The notes beneath the pieces were generated by a model that saw only the letters and a program-made list of their open reading frames with translations, was not told the DNA's origin and ran no database searches. A DNA stretch of 64,000 nt, taken from NCBI RefSeq assembly GCF_035978755.1, contig NZ_CP108414.1, forward strand, positions 3,286,001-3,350,000, in the 5' to 3' direction. Shown one piece after another: positions 8,769-17,558 of this stretch (positions are counted from its first letter, which is position 1; the number at the start of each line of letters is the position of its first letter). The stretch is from Streptomyces sp. NBC_01298. GTDB taxonomy: Bacteria; Actinomycetota; Actinomycetes; Streptomycetales; Streptomycetaceae. Position numbers and translations under genes: made by a program.

Positions 8769-9932
8769 TCAGATGCCCCGGCGCCGGCGGGCGGCGCGGA
8801 TCGCCGCGGCGGCGCCCAGCAGCGCGACCGTCGCACCCGCGGCGCCGGCCGCCGTGGCGTCCTTGCGGCCCAGTCGGCGCCCCGCGACGGTGTGCCGGCC
8901 CGCGACCTCCTGGAGCAGCTCCGCCAGCACCTCCTCGTTGGTCCAGCGCGGCCGCCACCCCGCCGCGTGCAGCCCGCTGACGCTGACCACCCACGGGTGC
9001 ATCGTGTACGCCAGGTCCCCCGCGGGGGACGGGGTGAGGCCGATGCGGTGCAGCCTGGCCGCCGCGCCCAGGGCCACGGCGGAGGGGAGCTCCATGCGGC
9101 GGATGCCGCTCAGCTCCTCGACCTCCTCCTGTTCGAGCCAGCCCTCGCAGCCGACGGCCAGCTCTCCTTCGACCTTCTCCAGGGCCGCGTACTCCAGCGC
9201 GCTGACCAGGTCCTCGACGTGGCAGAACTGCCAGGTCGGGCGGGAGCCCGCCACCACCAGCAGGCGCGGGGACTCGAAGTAGCGGGTCAGCGCGGTGTCC
9301 GTGCCGCCGACCAGGACCGCGGGGCGGATCACGGTGACGTTCAGGCCGGGGTGCGCGCGCGGCGCCCGGCGGCCCAGCCGCTCGATCTCCAGCAGGTCGC
9401 CGACGCCGGTCGCCTCGGCGGTGGCGCGCAGCTCGGCGTCCTCGGACAGGGGGATGTCGTTGTCCGGCAGGGCCCCGTAGACCATGGCCGAGGTGCAGAG
9501 CACGACCCGGTGCACTCCGGCCGCGGCGGCGGCGGTGAGCACGGTCTGGGTCCCCCGCACGTTGTACGCCGTACGGGCCGCCGGGTCCGTCTCCAGGTCG
9601 AGGTCGAGGGCCAGGTGCACCACGACGTCCGCGCCGCGCAGCTTCTCCGCGATCGCGGGGTCCCGTACGTCCAGGAGGTGCCACTGCGCGTCGGCGCACT
9701 CCCCGCGCCGCTCGTCGATCGCGACGACCTGCTTGACCTCCTCGGACGCGGCCAGCCTCGTCACCAGGGCCGCCCCGACTCCCGAGGCGGCGCCGGTCAC
9801 GGCGATCACGGGGCCTCGGCGCGCGGAACCGCCCGGGTTTCGCGTGCGGCGAACGCCCTGGGCGTCCTCGCCGTGCTCAGGGCGGTTTTCCGGGCCCTGC
9901 TCGTCCAAAGCGTGCGGATCTGGGGAACTCAC
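8769..9932 (-). CDS. NAD(P)-dependent SDR/epimerase-like protein
   Basis: The 387-residue protein has an N-terminal Rossmann nucleotide motif TGAASGVGAA after a polar lead of about 40 residues, then DVRDP and VVHLALDLDL as in extended SDRs. The SAMVYGA segment is where the active-site Ser and Tyr lie, but the usual YxxxK lysine is not evident, so catalysis is uncertain. The C-terminus is hydrophobic then Arg-rich and could touch the membrane. The GTG at 9932 is chosen because GGAG sits eight bases upstream. Substrate unknown. It diverges from the metalloprotease gene. Confidence 0.8.
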   Translation of the reverse strand: MSSPDPHALDEQGPENRPEHGEDAQGVRRTRNPGGSARRGPVIAVTGAASGVGAALVTRLAASEEVKQVVAIDERRGECADAQWHLLDVRDPAIAEKLRGADVVVHLALDLDLETDPAARTAYNVRGTQTVLTAAAAAGVHRVVLCTSAMVYGALPDNDIPLSEDAELRATAEATGVGDLLEIERLGRRAPRAHPGLNVTVIRPAVLVGGTDTALTRYFESPRLLVVAGSRPTWQFCHVEDLVSALEYAALEKVEGELAVGCEGWLEQEEVEELSGIRRMELPSAVALGAAARLHRIGLTPSPAGDLAYTMHPWVVSVSGLHAAGWRPRWTNEEVLAELLQEVAGRHTVAGRRLGRKDATAAGAAGATVALLGAAAAIRAARRRRGI

Positions 9933-10138
9933 CAGGCGTCTCCAGCGGTTGTCTTCAGTAGGGACGCGCCGTAACGCGCACCCACCAGTCGATGTCCATC
10001 CTGCCGCAGCCCAGGAGTCAGCGGAGCACCGAGCCCGGAAGCGGGTCTGGTGTCTACGCTGGGTGGTGTTGTCGAAGCACTGTTGTCGAACCATTGCCCG
10101 CCGGCTCCCGCCGGCGGCCCTACGAGCCGAGGAAACCC

Positions 10139-11542
10139 GTGAGCGACACCCCATTCGGATTCGGCCTTCCGCCCGAGGAGCCGGACAACGGCGACGAGGG
10201 CAAGAAGAAGGGCAACCAGGGCGGTCAGGGCGGCCCGACTCCGTTCGGGTTCGGCACGGGCCTGCCCGGCGGCTCCGGCGGTCCGGGCGACGCCGACAAC
10301 CCCTTCGCCGCGATGTTCGGCTCCATGAACCCGAACGACCTCGGCGCCGCCTTCCAGCAGCTCGGCCAGATGCTGAGCTACGAGGGCGGTCCGGTCAACT
10401 GGGACATGGCCAAGGACATCGCCCGCCAGACCGTGGCGCAGGGCACCTCGGACGGGGTCAAGGACGCCAGCGTGGGCCTCGCCGAGAAGTCGGCGGTCGA
10501 GGAGGCCGTGCGCCTCGCCGACCACTGGCTCGACGACGTCACCTCGCTGCCGTCGGGCGCCGCCACGGCCGTGGCGTGGAGCCGCGCCGAATGGGTCGAG
10601 GCGACCCTGCCGGTGTGGAAGGAGCTCGTGGACCCGGTCGCCGAGCGCGTCGGCGCGGCCATGGGCGGCGTCCTGCCCGAGGAGATGCAGGCCATGGCGG
10701 GCCCGCTGCTCGGCATGATGCGCTCCATGGGCGGGGCCATGTTCGGCCAGCAGATCGGCCAGGCCGTGGGCACCCTCGCGGGTGAGGTCGTGGGCTCGAC
10801 CGACGTCGGGCTGCCGCTGGGCCCGGCCGGGAAGGCGGCCCTGCTGCCGCTGAACATCGAGAGCTTCGGCAAGGACCTGGGCGTCTCCTCCGACGAGGTG
10901 CGGCTGTACCTGGCCCTGCGCGAGGCCGCCCACGCGCGGCTCTTCGCGCACGTGCCGTGGCTGCGCTCGCACCTCTTCGGCGCGGTCGAGGGGTACGCGC
11001 GGGGCATCAAGGTCGACACCTCGAAGCTGGAGGACGTGGTCGGCCAGCTCGACCCGTCGAATCCGGAGCAGCTGCAGGAGGCCCTCCAGGGCGGCATGTT
11101 CCAGCCGCAGGACACCCCCGAGCAGAAGGCCGCGCTGGCCCGTCTGGAGACGGCGCTCGCACTGGTCGAGGGCTGGGTGGACGCGGTCGTGCACGAGGCC
11201 GCCAAGCCCCGGCTGACCTCGGCCGACGCCATGCGCGAGACCATGCGCCGGCGGCGCGCCTCGGGCGGCCCGGCGGAGCAGACCTTCGCGACGCTGATCG
11301 GGCTGGAGCTGCGGCCTCGCCGGCTGCGCGACGCCTCCCGGCTGTGGGCCTCGCTCACGGACGCCCGTGGTGTGGACGGTCGTGACGGGCTGTGGGAGCA
11401 CCCGGACATGCTGCCGACCGCTTCCGACCTGGACGACCCGGACGGGTTCGTGCACCGCGAGCAGCTGGACTTCTCCGAGATCGACAAGATGCTGGGCGAG
11501 GCCGCCCAGAAGCGCGAGCAGGACGGCGACGACAAGAAGTGA
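10139..11542 (+). CDS. Zincin-like metalloprotease family protein (DUF2342 type)
   Basis: The 467-residue protein has a Gly/Pro-rich N-terminus (residues 1-60), then a helical domain containing REAAHARLFAHVPW and WVDAVVHEAA, the His/Glu segments typical of the actinobacterial Zincin_2 (DUF2342, TIGR03624) family. Members are annotated as zinc-dependent metalloproteases, though biochemical proof is thin. The GTG at 10139 follows GAGG at 10128-10132. Earlier in-frame codons lie in the divergent promoter region. The stop overlaps the Nudix start by four bases (GTGA), so the two are translationally coupled. The gene next to the PDZ protease is conserved in Mycobacterium. Confidence 0.85.
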   Translation: MSDTPFGFGLPPEEPDNGDEGKKKGNQGGQGGPTPFGFGTGLPGGSGGPGDADNPFAAMFGSMNPNDLGAAFQQLGQMLSYEGGPVNWDMAKDIARQTVAQGTSDGVKDASVGLAEKSAVEEAVRLADHWLDDVTSLPSGAATAVAWSRAEWVEATLPVWKELVDPVAERVGAAMGGVLPEEMQAMAGPLLGMMRSMGGAMFGQQIGQAVGTLAGEVVGSTDVGLPLGPAGKAALLPLNIESFGKDLGVSSDEVRLYLALREAAHARLFAHVPWLRSHLFGAVEGYARGIKVDTSKLEDVVGQLDPSNPEQLQEALQGGMFQPQDTPEQKAALARLETALALVEGWVDAVVHEAAKPRLTSADAMRETMRRRRASGGPAEQTFATLIGLELRPRRLRDASRLWASLTDARGVDGRDGLWEHPDMLPTASDLDDPDGFVHREQLDFSEIDKMLGEAAQKREQDGDDKK

Positions 11543-12063
11543 CCCTGTACGACGACACGGTGCTGGTCCTGAAGTCCTACGAGGACCAGCCCGAGCTGCG
11601 CGACCTGTACCTGGAGCACCTGGCCGCCCACCCGGACGGGGTCTACAAGCCCTGCCGGGCGGGGCACATCACCGGCAGCGCGCTGGTGATCGACCCGGAG
11701 CGCGAGCGCGTCCTGCTGACCCTGCACAAGAAGCTCGGCATGTGGCTCCAGATGGGCGGCCACTGCGAGCCCGGTGACACGAGCATCGCCGGGGCCGCGC
11801 TGCGCGAGGCCGTGGAGGAGTCGGGCATCGCGGAGGGACTGACCCTGGTGCCCGGCGGCCCGGTGCGGCTGGACCGGCACCCGATCCCGGCTCCGTGCAA
11901 CTGGCACCTGGACGTGCAGTACGCCGTGCTGGCGCCCGCCGGTGCCCTCGAGGCGATCAGCGACGAGTCGCTGGACCTGCGCTGGTTCCCGTACGCCCAG
12001 GTGGCGGAGGTGGCCGACACCTCGGTGGTGCGGCTGCTGGAGGCGACCCTGGCGCGGCTCTAG
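11539..12063 (+). CDS. Nudix hydrolase
   Basis: The 174-residue protein carries a complete Nudix box, beginning GGHCEPGD and ending REAVEESGI, which fits Gx5Ex7REUxEExGU. Nudix enzymes hydrolyse nucleoside diphosphates linked to another moiety and need Mg2+. A HIPAPCNWHLD-like segment after the box may set specificity, but the substrate is unknown. The GTG at 11539 overlaps the protease stop codon, implying coupled translation. A strong bidirectional terminator follows. Confidence 0.9.
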   Translation: MTLYDDTVLVLKSYEDQPELRDLYLEHLAAHPDGVYKPCRAGHITGSALVIDPERERVLLTLHKKLGMWLQMGGHCEPGDTSIAGAALREAVEESGIAEGLTLVPGGPVRLDRHPIPAPCNWHLDVQYAVLAPAGALEAISDESLDLRWFPYAQVAEVADTSVVRLLEATLARL

Positions 12064-12076
12064 CCGGCCGGACACG

Positions 12077-12114
12077 GGAAGGGGCGGCCCCGCCGATGCG
12101 GGGCCGCCCCTTCC
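12077..12114. terminator. Bidirectional terminator
   Basis: A 16 bp perfect stem (GGAAGGGGCGGCCCCG and its complement) separates the convergent Nudix and AIM24 genes. Confidence 0.8.
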
Positions 12115-12151
12115 GTCCGTGCGTACGCGGACGTCGCCGTCCGGACCCGGA

Positions 12152-12907
12152 TCAGTTCCAGGCGTTGTTCTGGTTCTGCGCGTGGGCGCCGTGCTGGCCC
12201 ATGCCGAACTGCGCGGCCGCGCCCTGCCCGATCTGGGCGTTCTGCGGCGGGAGCGCCTCGCTGGGCTGGACCAGGGCGAAACCGGTGCCGAGGAAGCTCA
12301 GCTCCCAGCCCTCACCCGTGTTGCCGCGCCGCCGCCACACGCCGGTGGAGTGCGTCTGGGCCTGCATCTGCACGCGCAGCGAGGTGGACCAGGCGACGAT
12401 GGCGTCCGCGTCGGCGTTGACGTACTTGTCGGGCGTGACCTGCATCATCAGCGGCTGCCCGGAGGTCATCAGCGCGACCTTGCCGCGGCCGGTGATGTTG
12501 AGCTGGTACTTGCCGGAGCCGGAGATCCCGTACTGGCTGTCCACCGCGATGGCCTCGGTGTGCAGGGTGGAGTCCAGGGCCAGCACGTAGCTGCTGTCGA
12601 CCGTGAGGCCTTCCTGGTCCACGTCCACGACGTGGACGTACTGCGCCAGGTTGGCCAGGTAGACCGTGCCCTGTCCGGAGCAGCGCATCAGGTCGAGGCC
12701 CTCACCGGTGCGGGCGCGGGCATTGCGCTGGGTGGTGCTCTGGTACTCGCCGTCGAAGTCGATGATCCCCTGGTAGGCGACCATCGCGCCCTTGCGGGCG
12801 AGCACGTCGTCGGAGCCGGTCAGCGAGACCCGCAGCAGCTGCGGGTTCTGGACGGCGTACCGCTCCTGGGTCTGCGCCTCGGCGTGGGCGAAAAGTGAGC
12901 TCTGCAT
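12152..12907 (-). CDS. AIM24 family protein (third gene of the TerD/AIM24 operon)
   Basis: The 251-residue protein is a single AIM24 beta-sandwich domain with the repeated pattern VLARKGAMVAYQGIIDF, LMRCSGQGTVYLA, GKYQLNITGRGKVAL and VAWSTSLRVQM. A Gln/Asn/Ala-rich tail follows. AIM24 is named from a yeast mitochondrial protein. The bacterial role is unknown. The ATG at 12907 follows the upstream gene by 17 bases. The protein is soluble with no signal peptide. It resembles its two upstream neighbours closely, suggesting tandem duplication and perhaps a hetero-oligomer. Confidence 0.88.
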   Translation of the reverse strand: MQSSLFAHAEAQTQERYAVQNPQLLRVSLTGSDDVLARKGAMVAYQGIIDFDGEYQSTTQRNARARTGEGLDLMRCSGQGTVYLANLAQYVHVVDVDQEGLTVDSSYVLALDSTLHTEAIAVDSQYGISGSGKYQLNITGRGKVALMTSGQPLMMQVTPDKYVNADADAIVAWSTSLRVQMQAQTHSTGVWRRRGNTGEGWELSFLGTGFALVQPSEALPPQNAQIGQGAAAQFGMGQHGAHAQNQNNAWN

Positions 12908-12924
12908 GGTGTGTCTTCTCCCCC

Positions 12925-13623
12925 TCAGCCCCGGGCCCGGAGCCGGTCGGTGCTGTCCTCGCTGGGCTGTACGACGACGATGCCCTGGCCGGAGAAGGCC
13001 ATCTGGTAGGCCTCCCCGCTGCCCCGGCCGATCATCGACGAGGCCTTGAAGCTGCGCTTGCCCTTGACCTTGAGGTTCGGGGACCAGGCGACGAGCGCGT
13101 CGGGGTCGACGTACGTCTCGTCCTCGCCGCGGCCGCAGTCGACCACCATCGGGGTGCCGCGCGAGGTGATCGCGACCCAGCCGGTGCCGGCGACCGACAC
13201 GTTGAACAGGCCCTGTCCGGCGAACTTGGCCATGCCCTTGACCCGCTCGACGCCCCACTGGAGGTGGGCGTCGAAGGCGAGCAGGTTGGTGCCGTTGACG
13301 GAGAGCGAGTCGTTGTTGAGGTTGATCACGACCACGTCCGCGCCGTAGTCGGCGAGGTAGAGCAGGCCGTCGCCCGTGCACTTCATGAGCGGGGCGCCCT
13401 CGCCGGTGAGCCACTGCGAGGCCATCTGGCGGACGGCCGGCGGGTTCGGCTCGTACTGCACGAAGCCCTCGTAGGCGACCATCGATCCGGTGCGCGCGAA
13501 GAGGTCCTGGCCGCTCTGCATGGCGACCTTGAGCATCGCGCGGCCGTGGTTCTCCATGCGGGCCGTGACGGGGGTCGGGGCGTAGCCCGCGAGCTGCTGG
13601 TTCATTGCGTTCATGGCATTCAT
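12925..13623 (-). CDS. AIM24 family protein (second gene of the operon)
   Basis: The 232-residue protein shows the same AIM24 landmarks as its neighbours: LFARTGSMVAYEGFVQY, LMKCTGDGLLYLADYG, GLFNVSVAGTGWVAI and VAWSPNLKVKGK. A C-terminal GQGIVVVQPSED motif is shared by all three paralogues. The first ATG (MNAMNAMNQ) at 13623 lies 11 bases after the stop of the TerD-AIM24 gene. Later Met codons could also serve. No catalytic residues are recognisable. A structural or binding role is inferred. Confidence 0.88.
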   Translation of the reverse strand: MNAMNAMNQQLAGYAPTPVTARMENHGRAMLKVAMQSGQDLFARTGSMVAYEGFVQYEPNPPAVRQMASQWLTGEGAPLMKCTGDGLLYLADYGADVVVINLNNDSLSVNGTNLLAFDAHLQWGVERVKGMAKFAGQGLFNVSVAGTGWVAITSRGTPMVVDCGRGEDETYVDPDALVAWSPNLKVKGKRSFKASSMIGRGSGEAYQMAFSGQGIVVVQPSEDSTDRLRARG

Positions 13624-13634
13624 GTGGGGCTCCC

Positions 13635-15272
13635 TCAGACCTCGTACGGCTGGACGACGATGAAGTTGCCGGGAGCGCCGCGGAACTGGAGGTTCACGGT
13701 CTCCCCGCTGTGGCCGGGGTAGGCGTTGCGGCGCAGCCGGACCTGGCTGGAGATGATCACCTGGGCGGCCGAGGACCACGCGACTATGGCGTTGCTGTCC
13801 GCGAAGGTGGTCGGGGTGACGGGCAGGACGACGGGCACGCCGTGCGTCTTGACGATCACCGTGCCGGTGCCCTGGAACTGCATGGTGAACAGCGCGCCGC
13901 CCGGGATGCCGTGGCCCTCGATGCGGCGGATCTCGTGCTGGAGCGACTCGTCGAAGGCGAGGACGTTCTCGGCGGAGACGCAGATGCCGTCGCCCTGGAG
14001 CTCGATGGCGTGCAGGTGGGCGCCGTTCTCCGCGAGGAAGACCTGGCCGCGGCCGGTGCAGCGCATCAGCTGCATCTCCTGGCCGGTGGCGTTGCCGACG
14101 ACGCGGCCGGCGAAGCCCGCACCCTTGTAGCTGAAGTCGACCTTGCCCTGGTAGAGCACCATGCTGCCCTGGCGGGCGAGGACGGCCTGGCCGCCCATGG
14201 CCAGGTCGACGCGCATGAGCTGCTGGTTCTGCGGGGTCCAGCGGGCGCCGGTGGGCGCTTCCTTGTACGGCTGGAGGGCGGCGGCGAGTCCGGCGCCGGC
14301 GGCGGGAACCGCCTGGGCGGGCTGGCCGTAGCCCTGGGGCTGCTGCCCGAAGCCGGGCTGCTGGCCCTGGGGCTGCTGGCCGTACGGGGGCTGCTGCTGG
14401 CCGGGGACCTGGCCGTACGAGGGCTGCGGCTGCTGCCCGTACGGGGCCGGGGCCGGGGCGGGCGGCGGAACCTGCCCGTAGGGCGCGGGGGCGGGCGGTG
14501 CCAGGGGCGCGCCCATCGGTGCGGCCATGGTGGGGGCCGCGTGGACGGGCTGCTGGTACGGCGCGGGGGCCGGGGCCTGGGCGGGCGCCGGGGCCTGGGG
14601 CGGCCCGCCGAAGGAGGGCGCCTGGGCCGGGGGCTGCGCCTGGGCGGGAGCGCCGAAGGAGGGCGCCGGGGCGGCTCCCTGCGGCGGCGGGGCGAAGCCG
14701 GGCGCGCCGGCCGGGGCCTGCGCCTGCGGTGCGGGCTGCTCCTCCTCGGCGACCTCGCCGCCGAAGTTCTGGAGCAGCGCGGCGAGCCCGCCGTCGAAGC
14801 CCTGGCCGACGGCGGCGAAGCGCCAGACGTCCTTGAGGTAGAAGTCGCCGATCATCAGCGCGCGCTCGGTGCTGAACTCCGAGCCGGAGAAGGAGTACCG
14901 GACGACCTCTTCGCCACCCGCCACGATGCGGATGTAGCCGGGGCCGACCTGCGACATCTGCCCCGCGCCGTCGATCGAGGCGGCGAAGGAGAGCTTGTGG
15001 ATGTTGGCCGGAATGCGGTCCAGGGTCACCCGGAAGGACTCCGTGTCACCGGACTGCGCGCCGAGCTGCTGGATGGACTCCTCCGGCGACTTCGGCTGGT
15101 TGAAGAAGACGAAGTAGCGGTCGTCCGAAAGCTGTTCGTTGGCGTCGAGGCCGAAGCAACTGATGTCGATGGCGAGCCCGGGCCCGGCAAGCTGGACACC
15201 CACGTAGAGGTCCGTGCCCGCCGTCAGATCACTGATTTTGGCCTTGTGACCGCGTTGGAATTCCCTGGCCAT
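13635..15272 (-). CDS. TerD-AIM24 fusion protein
   Basis: The 545-residue protein has three parts. Residues 1-180 are a TerD (tellurium/stress-resistance) domain with GTDLYVGVQLAGPG, DDRYFVFFNQPKSPEE and FSTERALMIGDFYLKD. Residues 190-345 are a linker rich in Pro, Gln, Ala and Gly. The last 190 residues are an AIM24 domain with VLARQGSMVLYQGKVDF and LMRCTGRGQVFLAENG. TerD domains bind Ca2+ and are linked to envelope and chemical stress. The ATG at 15272 starts MAREFQRGHKAK, the usual TerD start. It heads a tight three-gene operon. Fusing TerD to AIM24 ties AIM24 to the Ter stress system. Confidence 0.9.
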   Translation of the reverse strand: MAREFQRGHKAKISDLTAGTDLYVGVQLAGPGLAIDISCFGLDANEQLSDDRYFVFFNQPKSPEESIQQLGAQSGDTESFRVTLDRIPANIHKLSFAASIDGAGQMSQVGPGYIRIVAGGEEVVRYSFSGSEFSTERALMIGDFYLKDVWRFAAVGQGFDGGLAALLQNFGGEVAEEEQPAPQAQAPAGAPGFAPPPQGAAPAPSFGAPAQAQPPAQAPSFGGPPQAPAPAQAPAPAPYQQPVHAAPTMAAPMGAPLAPPAPAPYGQVPPPAPAPAPYGQQPQPSYGQVPGQQQPPYGQQPQGQQPGFGQQPQGYGQPAQAVPAAGAGLAAALQPYKEAPTGARWTPQNQQLMRVDLAMGGQAVLARQGSMVLYQGKVDFSYKGAGFAGRVVGNATGQEMQLMRCTGRGQVFLAENGAHLHAIELQGDGICVSAENVLAFDESLQHEIRRIEGHGIPGGALFTMQFQGTGTVIVKTHGVPVVLPVTPTTFADSNAIVAWSSAAQVIISSQVRLRRNAYPGHSGETVNLQFRGAPGNFIVVQPYEV

Positions 15273-15315
15273 ACGTAAGACCGTCCCCCATCCCGACTGT
15301 GAATGCGTGCCGCTC

Positions 15316-15346
15316 AGGCTAACGCCAACCTCGGACATCCGGCCAA
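15316..15346 (-). promoter_or_regulatory. Candidate promoter of the TerD/AIM24 operon
   Basis: On the minus strand, TTGGCC (15346-15341) and TAGCCT (15321-15316) are 19 bp apart, about 45 bases upstream of the TerD-AIM24 ATG. Spacing is at the long end, so this is tentative. Confidence 0.3.
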
Positions 15347-15411
15347 GTCGGTACCGACCCGGTACATATCACGAGGTGTGACATCCCGGACAAATGGCGA
15401 TTAAATGCGGA

Positions 15412-15951
15412 TCACTCCTCGCGGGCGGCCGGAACTTTCGGAAGGCGTTCGGCGGCGACGACCCCTTCGAGGTACCCGCGCGCCCGCTCCGTGCGCGGGT
15501 ACGCCTCCAGCAGTTCCCAGAAACGGGGACCGTGGCCGGGCACGAGGAGGTGCGCCAGCTCGTGCAGCAGCACGTAGTCGACGACGTACTCCGGCATCCC
15601 CTGGATGCGGTGCGAGAGCCGGATGCTGCCTTCGGCCGGGGTGCAGGAGCCCCAGCGGGTGTTCTGGTTGGTGACCCAGCGGACCGTGCGGGGGCGGGCG
15701 CGGCCGTTGAAGTACTGCCCGGACAAACGCTCGGCGCGCTCGGCGAGTTCCGCGTCCCCGAAGGTGCGCTTGCTCTCCTGCGCCGCCAGCTTGTCGAGCA
15801 TGACGCCCACCCAGCGCTGCTCCTCGGCCTCGGACATCCGGGCAGGGATGAGGACGACCGTACGATCACCCTCGCGGTAGGCGGACACGGTCCTTCGGCG
15901 GCGTGCGCTCCGGCGGACTTCGACGGCGCGCTGCGGTGGATCGGCTGACAC
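15412..15951 (-). CDS. YgjP-type M48 metallopeptidase (DUF45)
   Basis: The protein is 179 residues from the GTG at 15951. It carries the zinc motif HELAHLLVPGHGPRFW (HExxH plus the downstream His) and the family signature WVTNQNTRWGSC. The family covers E. coli YgjP-like predicted metalloproteases. In some members a nucleotide pyrophosphatase activity has been reported, so the true substrate is open. An in-frame ATG further upstream (16035) lacks a ribosome site and adds atypical sequence. The gene stands alone between the TerD promoter and the divergent ThiF-like gene. Confidence 0.85.
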   Translation of the reverse strand: MSADPPQRAVEVRRSARRRRTVSAYREGDRTVVLIPARMSEAEEQRWVGVMLDKLAAQESKRTFGDAELAERAERLSGQYFNGRARPRTVRWVTNQNTRWGSCTPAEGSIRLSHRIQGMPEYVVDYVLLHELAHLLVPGHGPRFWELLEAYPRTERARGYLEGVVAAERLPKVPAAREE

Positions 15952-16174
15952 GCCATGACGGTACCCGCTCGCCACGGCGGAAGTCCCGCCCCTCCCCGGG
16001 TCGAACACGAACCGTTGCGCAGTCGGCGGCACCATTCATTTCATATACCTAATACCCCTCACCTGTGGACAAACTTGCGCAGGCTTTTCGCCGGGCGGGC
16101 AATCTTGCGGAAAGCGACGCGCTCCCGGCGGAATGCGGCGCGTGAATCGAACCGCGAATCGAGGGAGGGCCGCG

Positions 16175-17281
16175 ATGTATCCGAAGGTGAAGCCGGCGCT
16201 GGCACGGGCGTGGCGGGATCTGCAGACGGTGCAATTCGGGGTGACGCCCGCCCACGCGGTGGTGCTCGGCCCCGTGGACACGGCGACGGGCTCGCTCCTC
16301 GACCTGATCGACGGGACGCGGGGCATGGAGCTGCTCCGGTCCGAGGGCAAGGTGATGGGACTTCCGGACGGCCGGGTCGACGAGGTGGTGCGCAGGCTGG
16401 CGGCGGCCGGGCTGCTCGACGACGCGACGGCGGGCGGCCCGCACGCCCAGGCGGTGCGGGACCGACCGGAGGCCCTGGAGCGGCTGGGCCCGGACCTGGG
16501 GTCGCTGTCCTTGGTCCGCCCCCGGCCGGGCGGGGACTTACAGGGTGTCGCCGCCCGCCGGGTGATACGGGTTCAGGTGCGCGGGAGCGGCAGGGTGGGC
16601 GCGGTGATCGCCTCGGTCCTGGCCGGAGCGGGCATCGGCCGGGTCGAGGTGCTCGACGGCGGCCGCACCCAGCCGGCGGACGTGGCGCCGGGCGGTCTGG
16701 GCCCCGGCAGCGTGGGACGACTGCGCGCCGAGGCCGCGCGGACGGCGGTCCGCGACGCGGCCCCCGGACGCGGGCCCCGGGCCGGCGAGAGCGAGGGGCC
16801 GGAGCCGGGGCTGGCCCTGGTGGTGGTCGCGCCCCGGGACGGCCTGCAGTCCTGGGCCCCCGACCCCCAGACGGCGGCCGACTGGATCACCACCGGCACC
16901 CCTCACCTCTACGCGGGGGTGCTGGAGGGCACCGGGCTGGTGGGACCGCTGGTCCTCCCCGGAGCCACGGCGTGCGCCGGCTGCATGGAGCGCGACCGGA
17001 TCGACCGGGACCCGGCCTGGCCGCGCATGCTGGTCCAGTGGCGCTCGGCCCACCGCCGCCGCACCGCCGCCGCCTGCGACCTGGGCCTGTCCACCGCCGT
17101 CGCCGGCCTGGCCGCGGCCCACGCCCTGTCCTTCCTCGACGGCGAACTCCCCGCCTCCACCGCCACCCGCTGGGAGGCCGCCCTCCCGACCCTCCACTGG
17201 CGGTCCACCCCGGTGCGTCCGCACCCGGATTGCCCGTGCGAGGCGTCGAAGGTACCGGCGGGCCAGGAAGTGGGGGCATGA
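16175..17281 (+). CDS. Divergent ThiF/E1-like protein with N-terminal winged-helix-like region
   Basis: The 368-residue protein starts at the ATG after GAGGGAGGG (16161-16169). Residues 25-85 look like the PqqD/RRE-type winged helix seen before ThiF domains in peptide-modifying enzymes (LLDLIDGTRG, then RLAAAGLLDD). The Rossmann motif is weakened to RGSGRVGAV. The usual D-x-D and R-Q-x-x-K adenylation segment is replaced by a Gly/Ala/Arg-rich stretch. Two Cys pairs (CAGC near residue 270 and CPC near the C-terminus) may bind zinc. The fold looks E1-like but adenylating activity is doubtful. Homologues precede the ABC1 kinase in other actinomycetes, so it is probably a conserved core protein of unknown role. 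Confidence 0.7.
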   Translation: MYPKVKPALARAWRDLQTVQFGVTPAHAVVLGPVDTATGSLLDLIDGTRGMELLRSEGKVMGLPDGRVDEVVRRLAAAGLLDDATAGGPHAQAVRDRPEALERLGPDLGSLSLVRPRPGGDLQGVAARRVIRVQVRGSGRVGAVIASVLAGAGIGRVEVLDGGRTQPADVAPGGLGPGSVGRLRAEAARTAVRDAAPGRGPRAGESEGPEPGLALVVVAPRDGLQSWAPDPQTAADWITTGTPHLYAGVLEGTGLVGPLVLPGATACAGCMERDRIDRDPAWPRMLVQWRSAHRRRTAAACDLGLSTAVAGLAAAHALSFLDGELPASTATRWEAALPTLHWRSTPVRPHPDCPCEASKVPAGQEVGA

Positions 17282-17558
17282 GGGGGCTACGGGGTCGGTT
17301 CGGCCGCGAGCCGCTCCTCAAGTACCCGGCAGAACCCCTCGATCCGGGGCTCGGCGGAGGGGATGACGGGGATGAGGCTGCGGAGGTTGACGATCAGTGC
17401 GCGCCGTTGCCCGGGGGTCGGACCGGCTTCCAGATGCACGGCACGCGAAGGGGGTGGGCTCGGAGGGTCATGACAGGATGCCTTTGGCCGGAAAGGCCTT
17501 CGGGGGGCTCCCCCGGACCGTCGCTTGCGGCTCAGCTGTCTGGGAATTGGAGGGGCGC
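17282..17558. other. 277-base region between the ThiF-like and ABC1 kinase genes
   Basis: No convincing gene. A short minus-strand reading frame (17439 to 17287, about 50 codons, VHLEAG to LAAEPTP) has fairly G/C-rich third positions but no ribosome site or recognisable homology. The ribosome site of the ABC1 kinase (GGAGGGG, 17549-17555) lies at the right edge. Confidence 0.4.

Noticed and set aside
17287..17439. Small minus-strand frame between the ThiF-like and ABC1 kinase genes
   Set aside because: No ribosome site, no homology recognised, and third-position GC is below that of neighbouring genes.
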